Assembly (NCBI RefSeq): GCF_017980685.1
Contig: NZ_JACXXO010000002.1
Coordinates: 248,001 to 312,000 of the forward strand
Length of the DNA stretch: 64,000 bases
Origin: Pseudomonas iridis
GTDB lineage: Bacteria > Pseudomonadota > Gammaproteobacteria > Pseudomonadales > Pseudomonadaceae
Direction: 5' to 3'
How positions within the stretch are numbered: the first letter of the stretch is position 1; each line of letters opens with the position of its first letter. Positions 19,481 to 28,877 of the stretch are shown here, one piece after another. The position numbers and the translations under genes were made by a program. The notes below the pieces were generated by a model. The model searched no databases. It worked only from the letters and a program-made list of their open reading frames with translations, and had not been told where the DNA came from.

Positions 19481-19959
19481 GGGGCTCGCGGCGGCAGAGT
19501 GGGGTCGTGAGGCGCAGGTGTGATCGGCGCGGCGGTTGGAGATACATGTTCAACCGAAGTTTCCGCAGTAGCGGGCACGGTATCTTTCGGCGCTACAGCG
19601 GTGGCAGTTGCCGGTGCCGGTGCCGGAGCGGGTACAGGTGCAGCGGGCGCGGTTGGCGCATGAATCGTCTGCTGTCCGACATGTTCAACTTCAACCGGCG
19701 TCGGCTCTTGCTGAGCCGGATTGAAGATTTTCCGTGCTTCCTGCTCCAGCGACAGAATATGTTCGTTGTGCAGTTGCCGACGAATCTCGTCGGCACCGAT
19801 TTCACGTTCAACTTCCTGTTTGATCGCGTTGAAGCTGCGCTTCAGCCGGCCGACCCACAGGCCCGCGGTGCGCGCAGCACCCGGCAGGCGTTCGGGGCCC
19901 AGCACCAGCAAGGCGATGAGGCCGACGAGCAGCAGTTCAGAGAAGCTGATACCAAACAT
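19477..19959 (-). CDS. tatB: Twin-arginine translocase subunit TatB
   Basis: 160 residues with one N-terminal helix ([31 protein letters not shown]), the TatB-type GPERLP hinge, and an amphipathic helix ([20 protein letters not shown]). A long Pro/Ala-rich tail ([19 protein letters not shown]) follows. It forms the receptor complex with TatC. TatA lies 10 bp upstream in the operon. Confidence 0.95.
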   Translation of the reverse strand: MFGISFSELLLVGLIALLVLGPERLPGAARTAGLWVGRLKRSFNAIKQEVEREIGADEIRRQLHNEHILSLEQEARKIFNPAQQEPTPVEVEHVGQQTIHAPTAPAAPVPAPAPAPATATAVAPKDTVPATAETSVEHVSPTAAPITPAPHDPTLPPRAP

Positions 19960-19969
19960 TAGTCAGTGC

Positions 19970-20251
19970 TCACACGTCTTTGCGGATCGGCTCTTCGACT
20001 TTCTGCGCCTGCACATCGATGGTGTGCGGCGGGTTGGCCTGAGCGGTGGCTTGCGGCTGCACCGGTGGTACCGGTTGCGCAGGCGTCACGGTCGGATCGA
20101 CGTTTGGCTTCTCGTCGTCGTTCATGGCTTTGCGAAAGCCCTTGATCGACTCGCCGACGTCGGTGCCGAGGTTTTTCAGTTTCTTGGTGCCGAAGACCAG
20201 CACCACGACAACCAGAATGACGATCCAGTGTTTCCAGTCAAAAATGCCCAT
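19970..20251 (-). CDS. tatA: Twin-arginine translocase subunit TatA
   Basis: 93 residues. The helix [20 protein letters not shown], the hinge GTKKLKNLG and the amphipathic helix [14 protein letters not shown] are typical of TatA, the pore-forming subunit. The start is the ATG at 20249-20251, since the MG(I/G)F N-terminus is diagnostic; longer frames extend into the hisE-tatA spacer. A Pro/Gln/Ala-rich tail follows. It lies 25 bp after hisE in the same direction. Confidence 0.95.
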   Translation of the reverse strand: MGIFDWKHWIVILVVVVLVFGTKKLKNLGTDVGESIKGFRKAMNDDEKPNVDPTVTPAQPVPPVQPQATAQANPPHTIDVQAQKVEEPIRKDV

Positions 20252-20276
20252 GTTGCTGTTCCTCTCTAAAAATTGT

Positions 20277-20609
20277 TCAGGCGGACGGACGCGAGGCTTT
20301 CTCGACGTGTCCGGACAGGCCGAAGCGGCGATCCAGTTCATCCAGTACAGCCTGCGGATGCTGCCCCAGTTGGGCGAGCATGACCATGCTGTGGAACCAC
20401 AGGTCAGCCGTCTCGTAGATCACATCACTGCAGTCGCCGCTGATGGCAGCGTCCTTGGCGGCAATAATGGTTTCGACCGACTCTTCGCCGACTTTCTCCA
20501 GAATCTTGTTCAGACCCTTGTGATACAGGCTGGCCACATACGAGCTGTCGGCGGCTGCGCCTTTGCGCTCTTCGAGTACCTGAGCGAGGCGCGTCAGAGT
20601 GTCACTCAT
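20277..20609 (-). CDS. hisE: Phosphoribosyl-ATP pyrophosphatase
   Basis: A 110-residue all-alpha MazG-like enzyme for the second step of histidine synthesis. Metal-binding residues lie in [14 protein letters not shown] and [15 protein letters not shown]. It is a separate protein here rather than fused to HisI as in enterobacteria, and overlaps hisI by a few bases. Confidence 0.95.
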   Translation of the reverse strand: MSDTLTRLAQVLEERKGAAADSSYVASLYHKGLNKILEKVGEESVETIIAAKDAAISGDCSDVIYETADLWFHSMVMLAQLGQHPQAVLDELDRRFGLSGHVEKASRPSA

Positions 20610-21003
20610 GTTTGTGTCCTGCGGAATAGATAGCGTGCGGGTCTTTGAGCACCGGGTCGACCGTTTTCCAGTCGCCGTTTTCGAAGACGCGGTAAAAGCA
20701 GCTTTGACGGCCGGTATGGCAAGCGATATCGCCGATCTGTTCGACCATCAGGATGATCACGTCGGCGTCACAGTCCAGACGCATTTCATGCAAGGTCTGT
20801 ACGTGGCCGGACTCTTCGCCCTTGCGCCACAGCTTGCCACGGGAACGTGACCAGTAGATTGCACGGTTTTCCGCGGCGGTCAGCTCGAGCGCTTCGCGGT
20901 TCATCCATGCCATCATCAGCACGCGTCCGGTCTTGTGATCCTGGGCAATCGCCGGCACCAGGCCATCAGCGTCCCATTTGATCTCGTCCAGCCAGTTTTT
21001 CAT
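20602..21003 (-). CDS. hisI: Phosphoribosyl-AMP cyclohydrolase
   Basis: 133 residues. Catalyses the third step of histidine synthesis with zinc and magnesium. Signatures: [37 protein letters not shown], and the metal site [16 protein letters not shown]...[12 protein letters not shown]. The start is the ATG at 21001-21003 ([11 protein letters not shown]); a TTG two codons upstream is less likely. It opens the hisIE-tatABC-rsmE run. Confidence 0.94.
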   Translation of the reverse strand: MKNWLDEIKWDADGLVPAIAQDHKTGRVLMMAWMNREALELTAAENRAIYWSRSRGKLWRKGEESGHVQTLHEMRLDCDADVIILMVEQIGDIACHTGRQSCFYRVFENGDWKTVDPVLKDPHAIYSAGHKHE

Positions 21004-21029
21004 CTTCAATTCCCGAAACGCAGGTAAAA

Positions 21030-21116
21030 GCTTTGAGCTTCAAGCTGCAAGTAAAAGCAGATTGCGGTGTTTCAGTATCGTCAGGCTTGCAGCTCGCAGC
21101 TTATAACTTGCAGCTG
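21030..21116. repeat. AGCTTGCAGC-family inverted repeat
   Basis: Imperfect inverted arms rich in GCTTCAAGCTGCAAG / CTTGCAGCTCGCAGC and CTTGCAGCT between ubiB and hisI. Related copies are at 29761, 32150 and 58126. Confidence 0.7.
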
Positions 21117-21123
21117 ATTCGTG

Positions 21124-22728
21124 CTATCGGCGAACGACCAGATACAAACCGACAGCCACCATGATGCCCGCTGGCCAATGCGCCAATTCGAGCATCGGGC
21201 CGCCGGCGGCGAGAATCGCACCGCCCGCCAGATGGGCACAACCGAGCAGTCGCAGGAACCAGTCGTCCTTGCGTTTGTGCCACGGCGGCGGTGGGTCGTA
21301 GGCGTGTGGCTGGGACATGCGCTCGAGCAGATCGCGGGCCATGTTTGCCAGGTGCGGCAGTTGTTCGAACTGGCTGTGCACGTTGCTGAGCAAGGTTTTC
21401 GGGCTGACGCGCTCGCGCATCCAGCGCTCAAGGAACGGCTGCGCGGTGTTCCACAGATCCAGATCGGGATAGAGCTGACGGCCGAGGCCTTCGATGTTCA
21501 GCAAGGTCTTTTGCAGCAAAACCAACTGCGGCTGCACTTCCATGTTGAAGCGCCGCGCCGTCTGGAAAAGGCGCATCAGCACCTGGCCGAATGAAATATC
21601 TTTTAACGGTTTTTCGAAGATCGGTTCGCACACGGTACGGATCGCCGCTTCGAATTCGTTGAGCTTGGTTTCTGCCGGCACCCAGCCCGAATCGATGTGC
21701 AACTGCGCCACGCGGCGGTAGTCGCGCTTGAAGAACGCGAACAGGTTGCGTGCCAGATAATCCTGGTCTTCCGGGGTCAGGCTGCCGACGATGCCGCAGT
21801 CGATCGCGATGTACTGCGGGCTCCACGGGTTAACGGTGCTGACGAAGATGTTGCCCGGGTGCATGTCGGCGTGGAAGAAACTGTCGCGGAACACCTGGGT
21901 GAAGAAGATCTCCACGCCGCGTTCGGCGAGCATTTTCATGTCGGTGCGCTGATCGGCGAGGGTCGCCAGATCGGTCACCTGAATGCCGTAGATGCGCTCC
22001 ATCACCAGCACTTTCGGCCGGCACCAGTCCCAATAGACTTGCGGCACGTAGAGCAGCGGCGAACCTTCGAAGTTGCGCTTCAACTGGCTGGCGTTGGCGG
22101 CCTCGCGCAGCAGGTCGAGTTCGTCGTAGATGGTTTTTTCGTAGTCCTGCACCACGTCCACCGGGTGCAACAGACGCGCGTCGGCTGACAGTTTTTCAGC
22201 CGCGCGGGCGAGGATGAACAGCCATGCGAGATCTTGCGCGATGATTGGCTTCAGACCCGGGCGGATCACCTTGACCACCACTTCTTCGCCGGTTTTCAGC
22301 TGCGCGGCATGCACCTGTGCCACCGAAGCCGAAGCCAGCGGCTGGACGTCGAAACGGCTGAACACTTCGCTGATTTTCTTGCCGAGCTGCTCTTCGATCA
22401 GCTTGATCGACAGCTGCGAGTCGAACGGCGGCACGCGATCCTGTAGAAGCATCAGCTCATCGGCGATGTCTTCGGGCAAGAGGTCGCGGCGGGTCGAGAG
22501 AATCTGCCCGAACTTGATGAAAATCGGCCCCAGATCCTGCAGCGCCAGACGCAATCGCGCGCCTCGGTTCAGCTCCAGCGTCTTGCGCGGGAACCAGCGC
22601 CACGGCAGCACATAACGCAGCGCCAGGAGAAACCAGGGCAGCGGCAGATCGAACAGCAGGTCATCGAGGCGGTAGCGGATCACGACGGACTGGATGCGCA
22701 GCAGACGGCGGACGGCGAGCAGCTTCAT
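21124..22728 (-). CDS. ubiB: Ubiquinone biosynthesis kinase-like protein UbiB
   Basis: 534 residues of the ABC1/ADCK/UbiB atypical kinase family, needed for ubiquinone assembly. Features: [27 protein letters not shown] (KxGQ signature, about residues 66-92), the Ala-rich nucleotide loop [24 protein letters not shown], and [10 protein letters not shown] with the metal-binding pair near AIDCGIVG. Two C-terminal hydrophobic helices anchor it in the membrane. It overlaps ubiJ by 4 bp. Confidence 0.96.
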   Translation of the reverse strand: MKLLAVRRLLRIQSVVIRYRLDDLLFDLPLPWFLLALRYVLPWRWFPRKTLELNRGARLRLALQDLGPIFIKFGQILSTRRDLLPEDIADELMLLQDRVPPFDSQLSIKLIEEQLGKKISEVFSRFDVQPLASASVAQVHAAQLKTGEEVVVKVIRPGLKPIIAQDLAWLFILARAAEKLSADARLLHPVDVVQDYEKTIYDELDLLREAANASQLKRNFEGSPLLYVPQVYWDWCRPKVLVMERIYGIQVTDLATLADQRTDMKMLAERGVEIFFTQVFRDSFFHADMHPGNIFVSTVNPWSPQYIAIDCGIVGSLTPEDQDYLARNLFAFFKRDYRRVAQLHIDSGWVPAETKLNEFEAAIRTVCEPIFEKPLKDISFGQVLMRLFQTARRFNMEVQPQLVLLQKTLLNIEGLGRQLYPDLDLWNTAQPFLERWMRERVSPKTLLSNVHSQFEQLPHLANMARDLLERMSQPHAYDPPPPWHKRKDDWFLRLLGCAHLAGGAILAAGGPMLELAHWPAGIMVAVGLYLVVRR

Positions 22729-23348
22729 GCGTTATCGCTTGGGTCGAGGGATCGGGAAAGGCGCTCGAAACGCGCCTCGAGACGTTCCAGATCAAGTTTG
22801 ATCCGGTCCAGTTCGCTGAACCGCGCTTCGGCTTCGCGCTGCCCGACGAGGGTGCGCGATTCTTCGGCGAGGTATTCGGCGAGGTTCTGGTTGAGGCTGG
22901 CAAATCCTTGTTGATACCAGCGCGCGCGGCTGCGCAGATGACCGCCAACCAGTTGCGTGGCAACCGGCCCGAGCCAGCGCGAGAGTTCGTACTCCCAGTC
23001 CAGCTCAAGATCCTGCAACACGCCGGCCAGCTCCAGCAGCACGCCGCTGTCGCCATCGAGCTCGACTTCCGGGGCATGCAGCACCGCGGTCTTGTCTTTG
23101 CTCAGGGCCAGCTTCAGCAGGCTGGACGCCGGCGCACGCAGGGTGCAATCGACGCCGGTTTCCCAGTGCGAGGCCAGCATCAGGCCTTCGTCGCTGGGCA
23201 GAATGAACAGCTGCAGCGCCGGACTGCGGCAATCGACGGCAATCACCTTGCCGGTCAAATGCGCCAGCCGCGGCAGCGCCGTGCTGTCGAGACGCAGCAC
23301 CCGGTTCAGGCCGAGTTCAACGCTGGCGAGCAGCCCGGTGAGCAGCAT
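22725..23348 (-). CDS. ubiJ: Ubiquinone biosynthesis accessory factor UbiJ
   Basis: 207 residues with an N-terminal SCP2 lipid-binding fold ([30 protein letters not shown]...) and a C-terminal coiled coil ([23 protein letters not shown]). UbiJ organises the soluble ubiquinone synthesis complex in E. coli. The position between ubiE and ubiB is the family hallmark; start and stop overlap both neighbours. Confidence 0.92.
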   Translation of the reverse strand: MLLTGLLASVELGLNRVLRLDSTALPRLAHLTGKVIAVDCRSPALQLFILPSDEGLMLASHWETGVDCTLRAPASSLLKLALSKDKTAVLHAPEVELDGDSGVLLELAGVLQDLELDWEYELSRWLGPVATQLVGGHLRSRARWYQQGFASLNQNLAEYLAEESRTLVGQREAEARFSELDRIKLDLERLEARFERLSRSLDPSDNA

Positions 23349-24118
23349 CAGGGCTTGATGCCGCGGTGCAGGGCGACGATGCCTGCGGTCATGTTGTGAT
23401 AGGTCACACGGTCGAAACCGGCATCGACCATCATCGACTTCAGGGTTTCCTGATTCGGGTGCATACGGATCGATTCGGCCAGGTAACGATAGCTTTCCGA
23501 GTCGTTGGTGATCAGCTTGCCCATCAGCGGCATGAAGGCGAACGAGTAAGCGTCGTAGGCTTTGGACATCAGCGCGTTGGTCGGCTTGGAGAATTCCAGC
23601 ACCAGCAGACGACCGCCGGGCTTGAGCACGCGCAGCATCGAACGCAGGGCGTCTTCCTTGTGCGTCACGTTGCGCAGGCCGAAAGCGATCGTGACGCAGT
23701 CGAAATGATTGTCCGGGAAAGGCAGTTTTTCTGCGTCGGCCTGGACGAATTCGACGTTGCCCGCCACACCCAGATCCAGCAGGCGGTCACGGCCGACCTT
23801 GAGCATGGATTCGTTGATGTCGGCCAATACCACCTGGCCGGTCGGGCCAACGAGGTGCGAAAACTTTTTGGTCAGGTCACCGGTGCCGCCGGCGATGTCG
23901 AGCACGCGATTACCGCTGCGCACGCCCGACAGCTCAATCGCGAAACGCTTCCACAACCGGTGCATGCCGCCCGACAGAAGGTCGTTCATCAAGTCGTACT
24001 TGGCGGCTACGGAGTGGAACACCTCAGCGACTTTTTCCGCTTTCTGGCTTTCCGGAACGTTTTTGAAGCCGAAGTGAGTGGTGGGTTCGGCATCGCTGCC
24101 TTTGCGCTGATCAGTCAT
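23348..24118 (-). CDS. ubiE: Ubiquinone/menaquinone C-methyltransferase UbiE
   Basis: A 256-residue SAM-dependent methyltransferase. Motifs: [26 protein letters not shown] (family signature 1), SAM loop [44 protein letters not shown] (signature 2) and the LLVLEFSKP post-motif. The ATG at 24116-24118 gives the [21 protein letters not shown] start found in the family; the longer frame is unsupported. It heads the ubiE-ubiJ-ubiB operon, divergent from the PHA-associated gene across 166 bp that hold no other feature I recognise. Confidence 0.96.
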   Translation of the reverse strand: MTDQRKGSDAEPTTHFGFKNVPESQKAEKVAEVFHSVAAKYDLMNDLLSGGMHRLWKRFAIELSGVRSGNRVLDIAGGTGDLTKKFSHLVGPTGQVVLADINESMLKVGRDRLLDLGVAGNVEFVQADAEKLPFPDNHFDCVTIAFGLRNVTHKEDALRSMLRVLKPGGRLLVLEFSKPTNALMSKAYDAYSFAFMPLMGKLITNDSESYRYLAESIRMHPNQETLKSMMVDAGFDRVTYHNMTAGIVALHRGIKP

Positions 24119-24284
24119 ATCGCTGTCACCAAAAGAGAATGCGCGACATTCTAATCCCCAGGGCATGCTTTGTCTTGGAATGGCTAAAGGTAAGATGAGC
24201 AACCTTCGGGACGATTTGCCGCAGACGCGGTCAAGATTTACCGACAAGCATTCATAGCTGTATTCAAAAAGAAGGAGCCACCCA

Positions 24285-24560
24285 ATGGCCAAAATCAGTG
24301 TTGAGCGTGCCCACAGCCTGGGCAAGGAAGCCGCCCGCGAGAAGGCCGACAAGCTGGCCAAAAAGCTTAATGAACAATACGGCCTGGAGCCGCAATGGTC
24401 GGGCGACGTATTGAATCTCAAGCGCTCGGGTGTCAAAGGCGCGGTGCATGTTGGCGATGACTCGATCCGCGTCGACGTGGAACTGGGCCTGATGATGTCG
24501 GCCATGAGCGGCATGATCAAAGCCGAGATTGAGAAAGCCCTCGATAAAGCGCTGGTCTGA
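24285..24560 (+). CDS. PHA-cluster small protein (polyhydroxyalkanoic acid system family)
   Basis: 91 residues, [33 protein letters not shown]..., with an amphipathic N-terminal helix, then short beta strands ([28 protein letters not shown]) and a C-terminal helix. This matches the family found between ubiE and phaIF in pseudomonads (PA5062-like). Function is unknown to me; location suggests a granule-related or START-like lipid-binding role, which is inference. AAGGAG precedes the ATG. Confidence 0.85.
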   Translation: MAKISVERAHSLGKEAAREKADKLAKKLNEQYGLEPQWSGDVLNLKRSGVKGAVHVGDDSIRVDVELGLMMSAMSGMIKAEIEKALDKALV

Positions 24561-24589
24561 TCGCGATTTTTCGATAAACCGAGATCCCC

Positions 24590-24679
24590 TGTGGGAGCGA
24601 GCCTGCTCGCGAAAGCGGTGTGTCAGTCGACTCAACCAAAGACTGATACGCCGTATTCGCGAGCAGGCTCGCTCCCACA
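24590..24679. repeat. REPIN, GTGGGAGCGAGCC family, 90-bp form
   Basis: Inverted palindromes at 24590-24613 and 24656-24679 with a 42-bp spacer, in the gap ahead of phaI. Spurious reading frames through it encode the REP-derived peptide only. Confidence 0.9.
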
Positions 24680-24726
24680 ATTGTTTTGGGGTGCCCCTGC
24701 TGTTTATGTCAGTTGTTAGGGTGCCG

Positions 24727-24741
24727 TTTCTAATTTTTCTC
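24727..24741 (+). promoter_or_regulatory. TTTCTAAnTT motif upstream of phaI shared with phaC1
   Basis: TTTCTAATTTTTCTC lies about 70 bp before phaI. The phaC1 upstream region has TTTCTAACTTCATCT on its coding strand at 31723-31737. A TetR regulator, PhaD, is known to act on both pha promoters, so this is a candidate operator piece. It is a by-eye similarity only. Confidence 0.3.
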
Positions 24742-24809
24742 CTTACTTTGTGCCTGAGCCCGACACTTTCGCGGGCAGTTCCTCAAACCTTCTGCGCGTG
24801 AGGTGCACC

Positions 24810-25232
24810 ATGGCCAAAGTAATTTTGAAGAAAAAAATCGACGCTTCGACTTCTGCTCTGAGCGACGTCAAATCCTATGCCCGCAAGATCTGGCTGGCAG
24901 GCCTGGGTGCCTACGCCAAGGTTGGCCAAGAGGGCGGCGAGTACTTTCAAGAGTTGATCAAGGCTGGCCAAACTGTTGAAAAGAAAGGCAAAAAGGTCGT
25001 CACCGAAAAACTCGAAGCGGCCAATGCCGAAATCGACGAAGCCCGGGATGAAGTCAGTTCTTTCAAGGGTCGCGTCGAAGTTCAGCTCGACAAGGTCGAG
25101 AAGGCATTCGACACCCGTGTAGCAAGCGCCTTGAATCGTATCGGCATTCCGTCTAAACATGACGTTGAGACACTCTCTGCTAAGCTCGATGAGCTGACGG
25201 CATTGCTCGAACGCGTCGCGCGTAAATCTTAA
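24810..25232 (+). CDS. phaI: PHA granule-associated phasin PhaI
   Basis: 140 residues, MAKVILKKKIDASTSALSDVKSYARKIWLAGLGAYAKVGQEG. The YARKIWLAGLGAYAK segment and the C-terminal leucine-rich helix (DVETLSAKLDELTALLERVA) define Pseudomonas phasins that coat mcl-PHA granules. The ATG at 24810 has GTGAGG 6 bases upstream. It is the first gene of phaIF and is paralogous to the N-terminal part of PhaF. Confidence 0.94.
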   Translation: MAKVILKKKIDASTSALSDVKSYARKIWLAGLGAYAKVGQEGGEYFQELIKAGQTVEKKGKKVVTEKLEAANAEIDEARDEVSSFKGRVEVQLDKVEKAFDTRVASALNRIGIPSKHDVETLSAKLDELTALLERVARKS

Positions 25233-25242
25233 GGAGAACGGG

Positions 25243-26148
25243 ATGGCTGGTAAAAAGAACACCGATAAAGAAGGCAGCTCGTGGATTGGGAAAGTCGAAG
25301 ACTACTCCCGCAAAATCTGGCTGGCTGGTTTAGGCGTGTACTCGAAGATCGACACTGACGGCAGCAAGCTCTTCGATACATTGGTCAAAGACGGCGAGAA
25401 AGCCGAGAAGCTCACCAAGTCTGTAGTCGGCAAAAAAGTCGATGCCGCCAAGGATTCTGCTTCTTCTGCCAAGTCGCGCATCAGCGGCGTGAAAGATCGC
25501 GCGCTGGGTAAGTGGGACGAGCTCGAAGGGGCTTTCGACAAGCGCCTGAACAGCGCGATTTCGCGCTTGGGCGTACCGAGCCGCAATGAGGTCAAGGCCC
25601 TGCACAGCAAGGTTGAAACCTTGACCAAGCAGATCGAAAAACTCACCGGCGAGAAGGCGCGCCCTGTGGCGGCGAAAACCGCTGCGGCAAAACCGGCAAC
25701 TAAAACTGCAGCGGCCAAGCCAGCAGCCAAAACCGCGGCCAAGCCATTGGCTAAAGCGGCTGCCAAACCGGCGGCGAAAGCCAAGGCTGCGGTTAAATCC
25801 GTAGCGAAAACGGCGGCCGCCAAACCTGCCGCAAAAGCCGCGGCCAAACCGGTTGCTGCTGCCAAGACCGCTGCCAAGTCGGTTGCCAAACCTGCAGCAA
25901 AAGCAGCCGCCAAGCCAGCCGCGAAAACCGCTGCCGCCAAGCCCGCAGCCAAACCGGCTGCAGCGAAGAAGCCGGCAGTGAAAAAACCGGCCGCGCCGAA
26001 AGCCGCTGCGCCAAAACCGGCCGCTCCAGCAGCCAAGCCTGCGACCCCGGCAACCCCGGCCAGCGCGTCGAACTCCGCCGCTGCACCGACCCCGGCTGCA
26101 ACCCCGACTGCTGCATCGACCCCGTCGACGCCAACCAGTCAGTCCTGA
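25243..26148 (+). CDS. phaF: PHA granule- and DNA-associated phasin PhaF
   Basis: 301 residues in three parts. About 1-140 is a phasin domain (YSRKIWLAGLGVYSKIDTDG..., then a leucine-rich coiled coil KALHSKVETLTKQIEKL). About 141-270 is a histone H1-like Lys/Ala/Pro repeat built on AAKPAAKTAA units. The last 35 residues are Ala/Pro/Thr/Ser-rich. In P. putida PhaF the basic tail binds DNA and spreads granules during cell division. SD AAGGAG lies 10 bases after phaI. The long AAKP tract is prone to length change by slippage. Confidence 0.95.
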   Translation: MAGKKNTDKEGSSWIGKVEDYSRKIWLAGLGVYSKIDTDGSKLFDTLVKDGEKAEKLTKSVVGKKVDAAKDSASSAKSRISGVKDRALGKWDELEGAFDKRLNSAISRLGVPSRNEVKALHSKVETLTKQIEKLTGEKARPVAAKTAAAKPATKTAAAKPAAKTAAKPLAKAAAKPAAKAKAAVKSVAKTAAAKPAAKAAAKPVAAAKTAAKSVAKPAAKAAAKPAAKTAAAKPAAKPAAAKKPAVKKPAAPKAAAPKPAAPAAKPATPATPASASNSAAAPTPAATPTAASTPSTPTSQS

Positions 26149-26160
26149 TTTTTCAGGGCA

Positions 26161-26197
26161 AAAAAAAACGCCCGGCCTGTGAAGGTCGGGCGTTTTT
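26161..26197. terminator. Bidirectional terminator between phaF and phaD
   Basis: An A-tract, an ACGCCCG / CGGGCGT stem and a T-tract, symmetrical, so it can end phaIF on plus and probably read-through from the minus-strand pha operon. Confidence 0.9.
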
Positions 26198-26219
26198 GTT
26201 TGTGCGTTTTTAAAGCTGA

Positions 26220-26396
26220 CCCTCACCCCAGCCCTCTCCCGGAGGGAGAGGGGGCCGACCGAGGTGTCTTTCGCTATACATCGACCTGAAAGACCTTATC
26301 GATTACGGATTCGGAAACGCACTATCAGGTCGGCGTAAATCTCAAGCATTACCCGATCAGTCCCCTCTCCCTCCGGGAGAGGGCTAGGGTGAGGGG
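26220..26396. repeat. CCCCTCACCCTAACC element, full copy A (177 bp)
   Basis: Terminal inverted repeats (left CCTCACCCCAGCCCTCTCCC, right its complement GGGAGAGGGCTAGGGTGAGG) each carry a sub-terminal CTCTCCCGGAGGGAGAG hairpin. The internal 100 bp aligns along its length with copy B at 42145, for example CTATACATCGACCTGAA in both. It lies between the convergent phaF and phaD. There is no coding capacity, so it resembles a MITE or large palindromic intergenic unit. Confidence 0.82.
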
Positions 26397-26405
26397 CTTT
26401 TGATG

Positions 26406-27026
26406 TCAGTCATGATCTTCCAGATACTGCAAAGCCATCCGCTCCGTCGCCACCTTCACCGGCGGCAGCAAATGCGGCGCCACCAGCATCATGATCTGGT
26501 ACACGACCAAGCGAACCTCGCCTTCGCGATCCAGAATCCGCTGATAATCCAGCGAAAACAGCAACGTCATGGTGATCTGTTCCACCAGTTGCCCCAGCGC
26601 CTGGGTATCACTGACCAACTGCCCCGAAGCCTTCAACCGCGCCAGCAACGACGCCAGCGTGCGCTTCAACGCATTGAGCAGATGACGAATGCCCTTCGCC
26701 AGTTTCGGCAATCGCCCCGCCAGGTTCGACAGGTCCTGAAACAGGAACCGGTACTGCGCCAGCCGCTCGACGATCAAATGCAAAAACAGCCAGTAATCCT
26801 CCGGCGCCAGTTCGACGTCCGGCGGTGGATCCAGCAGCGGTGCCAGTTCATTCTGGAAGCGATCGAACAGCCCGAGTATCAGCGGTTCCTTGCCGTGAAA
26901 GTGGTAGTAGAGGTTGCCGGGGCTGATCCCCATTTCGTTGGCAACTTCCATGGTGGAAACGTTCGGCTCGCCCTTTTCGTTGAACAATTGCAGAGCACAT
27001 TCGAGAATCCGGTCGCGGGTTTTCAT
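26406..27026 (-). CDS. phaD: TetR-family regulator PhaD
   Basis: 206 residues. The N-terminal TetR helix-turn-helix reads MKTRDRILECALQLFNEKGEPNVSTMEVANEMGISPGNLYYHFHGKEPL. The ligand-binding half is helical. PhaD is the last gene of phaC1ZC2D and in P. putida activates the phaC1 and phaI promoters in response to a CoA intermediate. It begins 30 bp after phaC2. Confidence 0.94.
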   Translation of the reverse strand: MKTRDRILECALQLFNEKGEPNVSTMEVANEMGISPGNLYYHFHGKEPLILGLFDRFQNELAPLLDPPPDVELAPEDYWLFLHLIVERLAQYRFLFQDLSNLAGRLPKLAKGIRHLLNALKRTLASLLARLKASGQLVSDTQALGQLVEQITMTLLFSLDYQRILDREGEVRLVVYQIMMLVAPHLLPPVKVATERMALQYLEDHD

Positions 27027-27056
27027 CCAGTCTTCTTAGAAAAGTTCGATTAAGCG

Positions 27057-28739
27057 TCAGCGCACACGCACGTAAGTACCGGGTGCTGCCTCCATCGGTG
27101 GGTAGTTCGGGTTGCCGAGGGTCATCTGGGTTTCGTGCTGGGCGCCCGAGCGCTGCTGAATCCATTCCAGCCACTTCGGCCACCAACTGCCGTCGACGTG
27201 TTTGGCGTCGTAGTACCAGGCGCGTGGATCACTGCTCATTTTGCCGTTCTCGACATACGCGGCTTTCGGGTTGCTGGGCGGGTTGAGAATGCTCTGCACA
27301 TGGCCGCTGTTGGACAGCACGAAACGCCGGTCGCCACCCAGTAACAGGGTCGAGCGATACACCGCATCCCATGGCGTGATGTGGTCGTTCATGCCGGCGA
27401 CGCTGAAGCTGTCGACCGTGACTTTCTGCAGGTCAATCGGCGTGCCGCACACTTCCAGCCCGCCCGGGTGGGTCAGCGGGTTGTGTTTGAAGAAATCCAG
27501 CAGGTCGCCGTGCAAGGCTGCCGGCAGACGTGTGTTGTCGTTGTTCCAGTAGAGAATGTCGAAGGCTGGCGGCTCCTTGCCCAACAGGTAATTGTTGACG
27601 AAGTAACTCCAGATCAAATCGTTCGGGCGCATCCAGGCGAACACCTTGGCCATGTCGCGACCATCCAGCACGCCTTTTTGATAGGAGCGACGCTTGGCGG
27701 CTTCGAGGGTCTGCTCATCGGCAAACAGCGTGGCCGGGGTTTCGATCTGACTGTCGAGCTGGCTGACCAGGTAGGTGGCGCTGGAGATGCGGCGCAATTG
27801 CCGCTTGGCCTGCAAATGACCTTGCAGTGCGGCGATGGTCAGGCCGCCGGCGCAGGCGCCCATCAGGTTGACCTCGCGGGCGCCGGTGATCGCCCGGCAC
27901 ACGTTCATCGCTTCTTCCACGGCCTCGACATACGTCGACAAGCCCCACTCGCGGTGGCGCACATCCGGGTTGCGCCAGCTGATCATGAAAGTCTGCAGGC
28001 CGTTCTTCAGGGCGTACTGCACGAAGCTGTTCTGCGGGCTGAGGTCGAAAATGTAGTATTTGTTGATTTGCGGCGGCACCACCAGCAGCGGCTTGGCGTA
28101 CTGTTTTTCGCTCATCGGCTTGTACTGGATAAGCTCGAGCATCTCGTTGCGAAACACCACCGAGCCGGGTGTGGTGGCAACCGTTTTACCGACTTCGAAA
28201 GCCTGACGGGTCACCTGCCGTGGCAGGCCATCGTTGTGCAGCAGATCGTCGAACAAATGACTGAGGCCGCGCACCAGACTGTTGCCGCCGGAGTTGAACA
28301 GCTCCTTGATCGCCAGCGGGTTGAGCAGGGTGTTGGAGGGCGCCACGGCGTCGTTGAGCAGGGTGAAGGCGAAGTGGGCGCGGGCGCGGTCCTCCGGGTT
28401 CATGTTGCTGTCGTCGATCCAGCTCTTGACCTGCTTCTGCCAGGCCAGATACGCCTGCAGACTGCGTCGATAAAACGGATTGAGGCTCCACGCCGGATCG
28501 GCAAAACGGCTGTCCTGCGGATTGGTGGGGTGCAGGGTCTCGCCTAGCAGCACGCGACCGAGTTGACCACCCAGTTTCAGGGCGTGCCTGGCGCTGTGGA
28601 CCGGGTTGCGCAGACCATGGGCGGCGACGCTGCGCAGCGTCGAGATCAGATCCCGACCGCGCAAACCGGTGATCGCACTTTGTGCGTTGATGAACACGGC
28701 CGGACTTGGCACTACGCCCGTCGCTGGTTTGTCGCGCAT
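27057..28739 (-). CDS. phaC2: Class II PHA synthase PhaC2
   Basis: A 560-residue polymerase joining (R)-3-hydroxyacyl-CoA units of medium chain length into PHA at the granule surface. The lipase-like box is LMGACAGGLT, with Cys as nucleophile, and the catalytic Asp and His lie in GMNDHITPWDAVYRS and LSNSGHVQSILNPP. AAGGAG precedes the ATG. It is paralogous to phaC1 (29827-31506), with near-identical spacing of motifs. The 138-bp gap back to phaZ has no gene. Confidence 0.96.
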   Translation of the reverse strand: MRDKPATGVVPSPAVFINAQSAITGLRGRDLISTLRSVAAHGLRNPVHSARHALKLGGQLGRVLLGETLHPTNPQDSRFADPAWSLNPFYRRSLQAYLAWQKQVKSWIDDSNMNPEDRARAHFAFTLLNDAVAPSNTLLNPLAIKELFNSGGNSLVRGLSHLFDDLLHNDGLPRQVTRQAFEVGKTVATTPGSVVFRNEMLELIQYKPMSEKQYAKPLLVVPPQINKYYIFDLSPQNSFVQYALKNGLQTFMISWRNPDVRHREWGLSTYVEAVEEAMNVCRAITGAREVNLMGACAGGLTIAALQGHLQAKRQLRRISSATYLVSQLDSQIETPATLFADEQTLEAAKRRSYQKGVLDGRDMAKVFAWMRPNDLIWSYFVNNYLLGKEPPAFDILYWNNDNTRLPAALHGDLLDFFKHNPLTHPGGLEVCGTPIDLQKVTVDSFSVAGMNDHITPWDAVYRSTLLLGGDRRFVLSNSGHVQSILNPPSNPKAAYVENGKMSSDPRAWYYDAKHVDGSWWPKWLEWIQQRSGAQHETQMTLGNPNYPPMEAAPGTYVRVR

Positions 28740-28877
28740 GACTCAACACTCCTTCGTCTTCAGGCCAAAAACAAACTCACCGAACCAGAACACCATAGAC
28801 GCTGTTATGGATTGCTGCCTGCGCGGCGTCCTGCTGCGCACTCTGTGTAAAGCCCTGCATAAAGCCTGCCGCAGCGA

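Noticed and set aside
24529..24801. A 90-codon plus-strand frame overlapping the end of the PHA small gene
   Set aside because: Its body is the 90-bp REPIN at 24590-24679, with no SD and composition unlike a gene.
25243..26148. PhaF region as a frameshifted or low-complexity artefact
   Set aside because: The AAKP repeat is a known feature of PhaF, the phasin domain is intact and the frame runs cleanly to a stop followed by a terminator.
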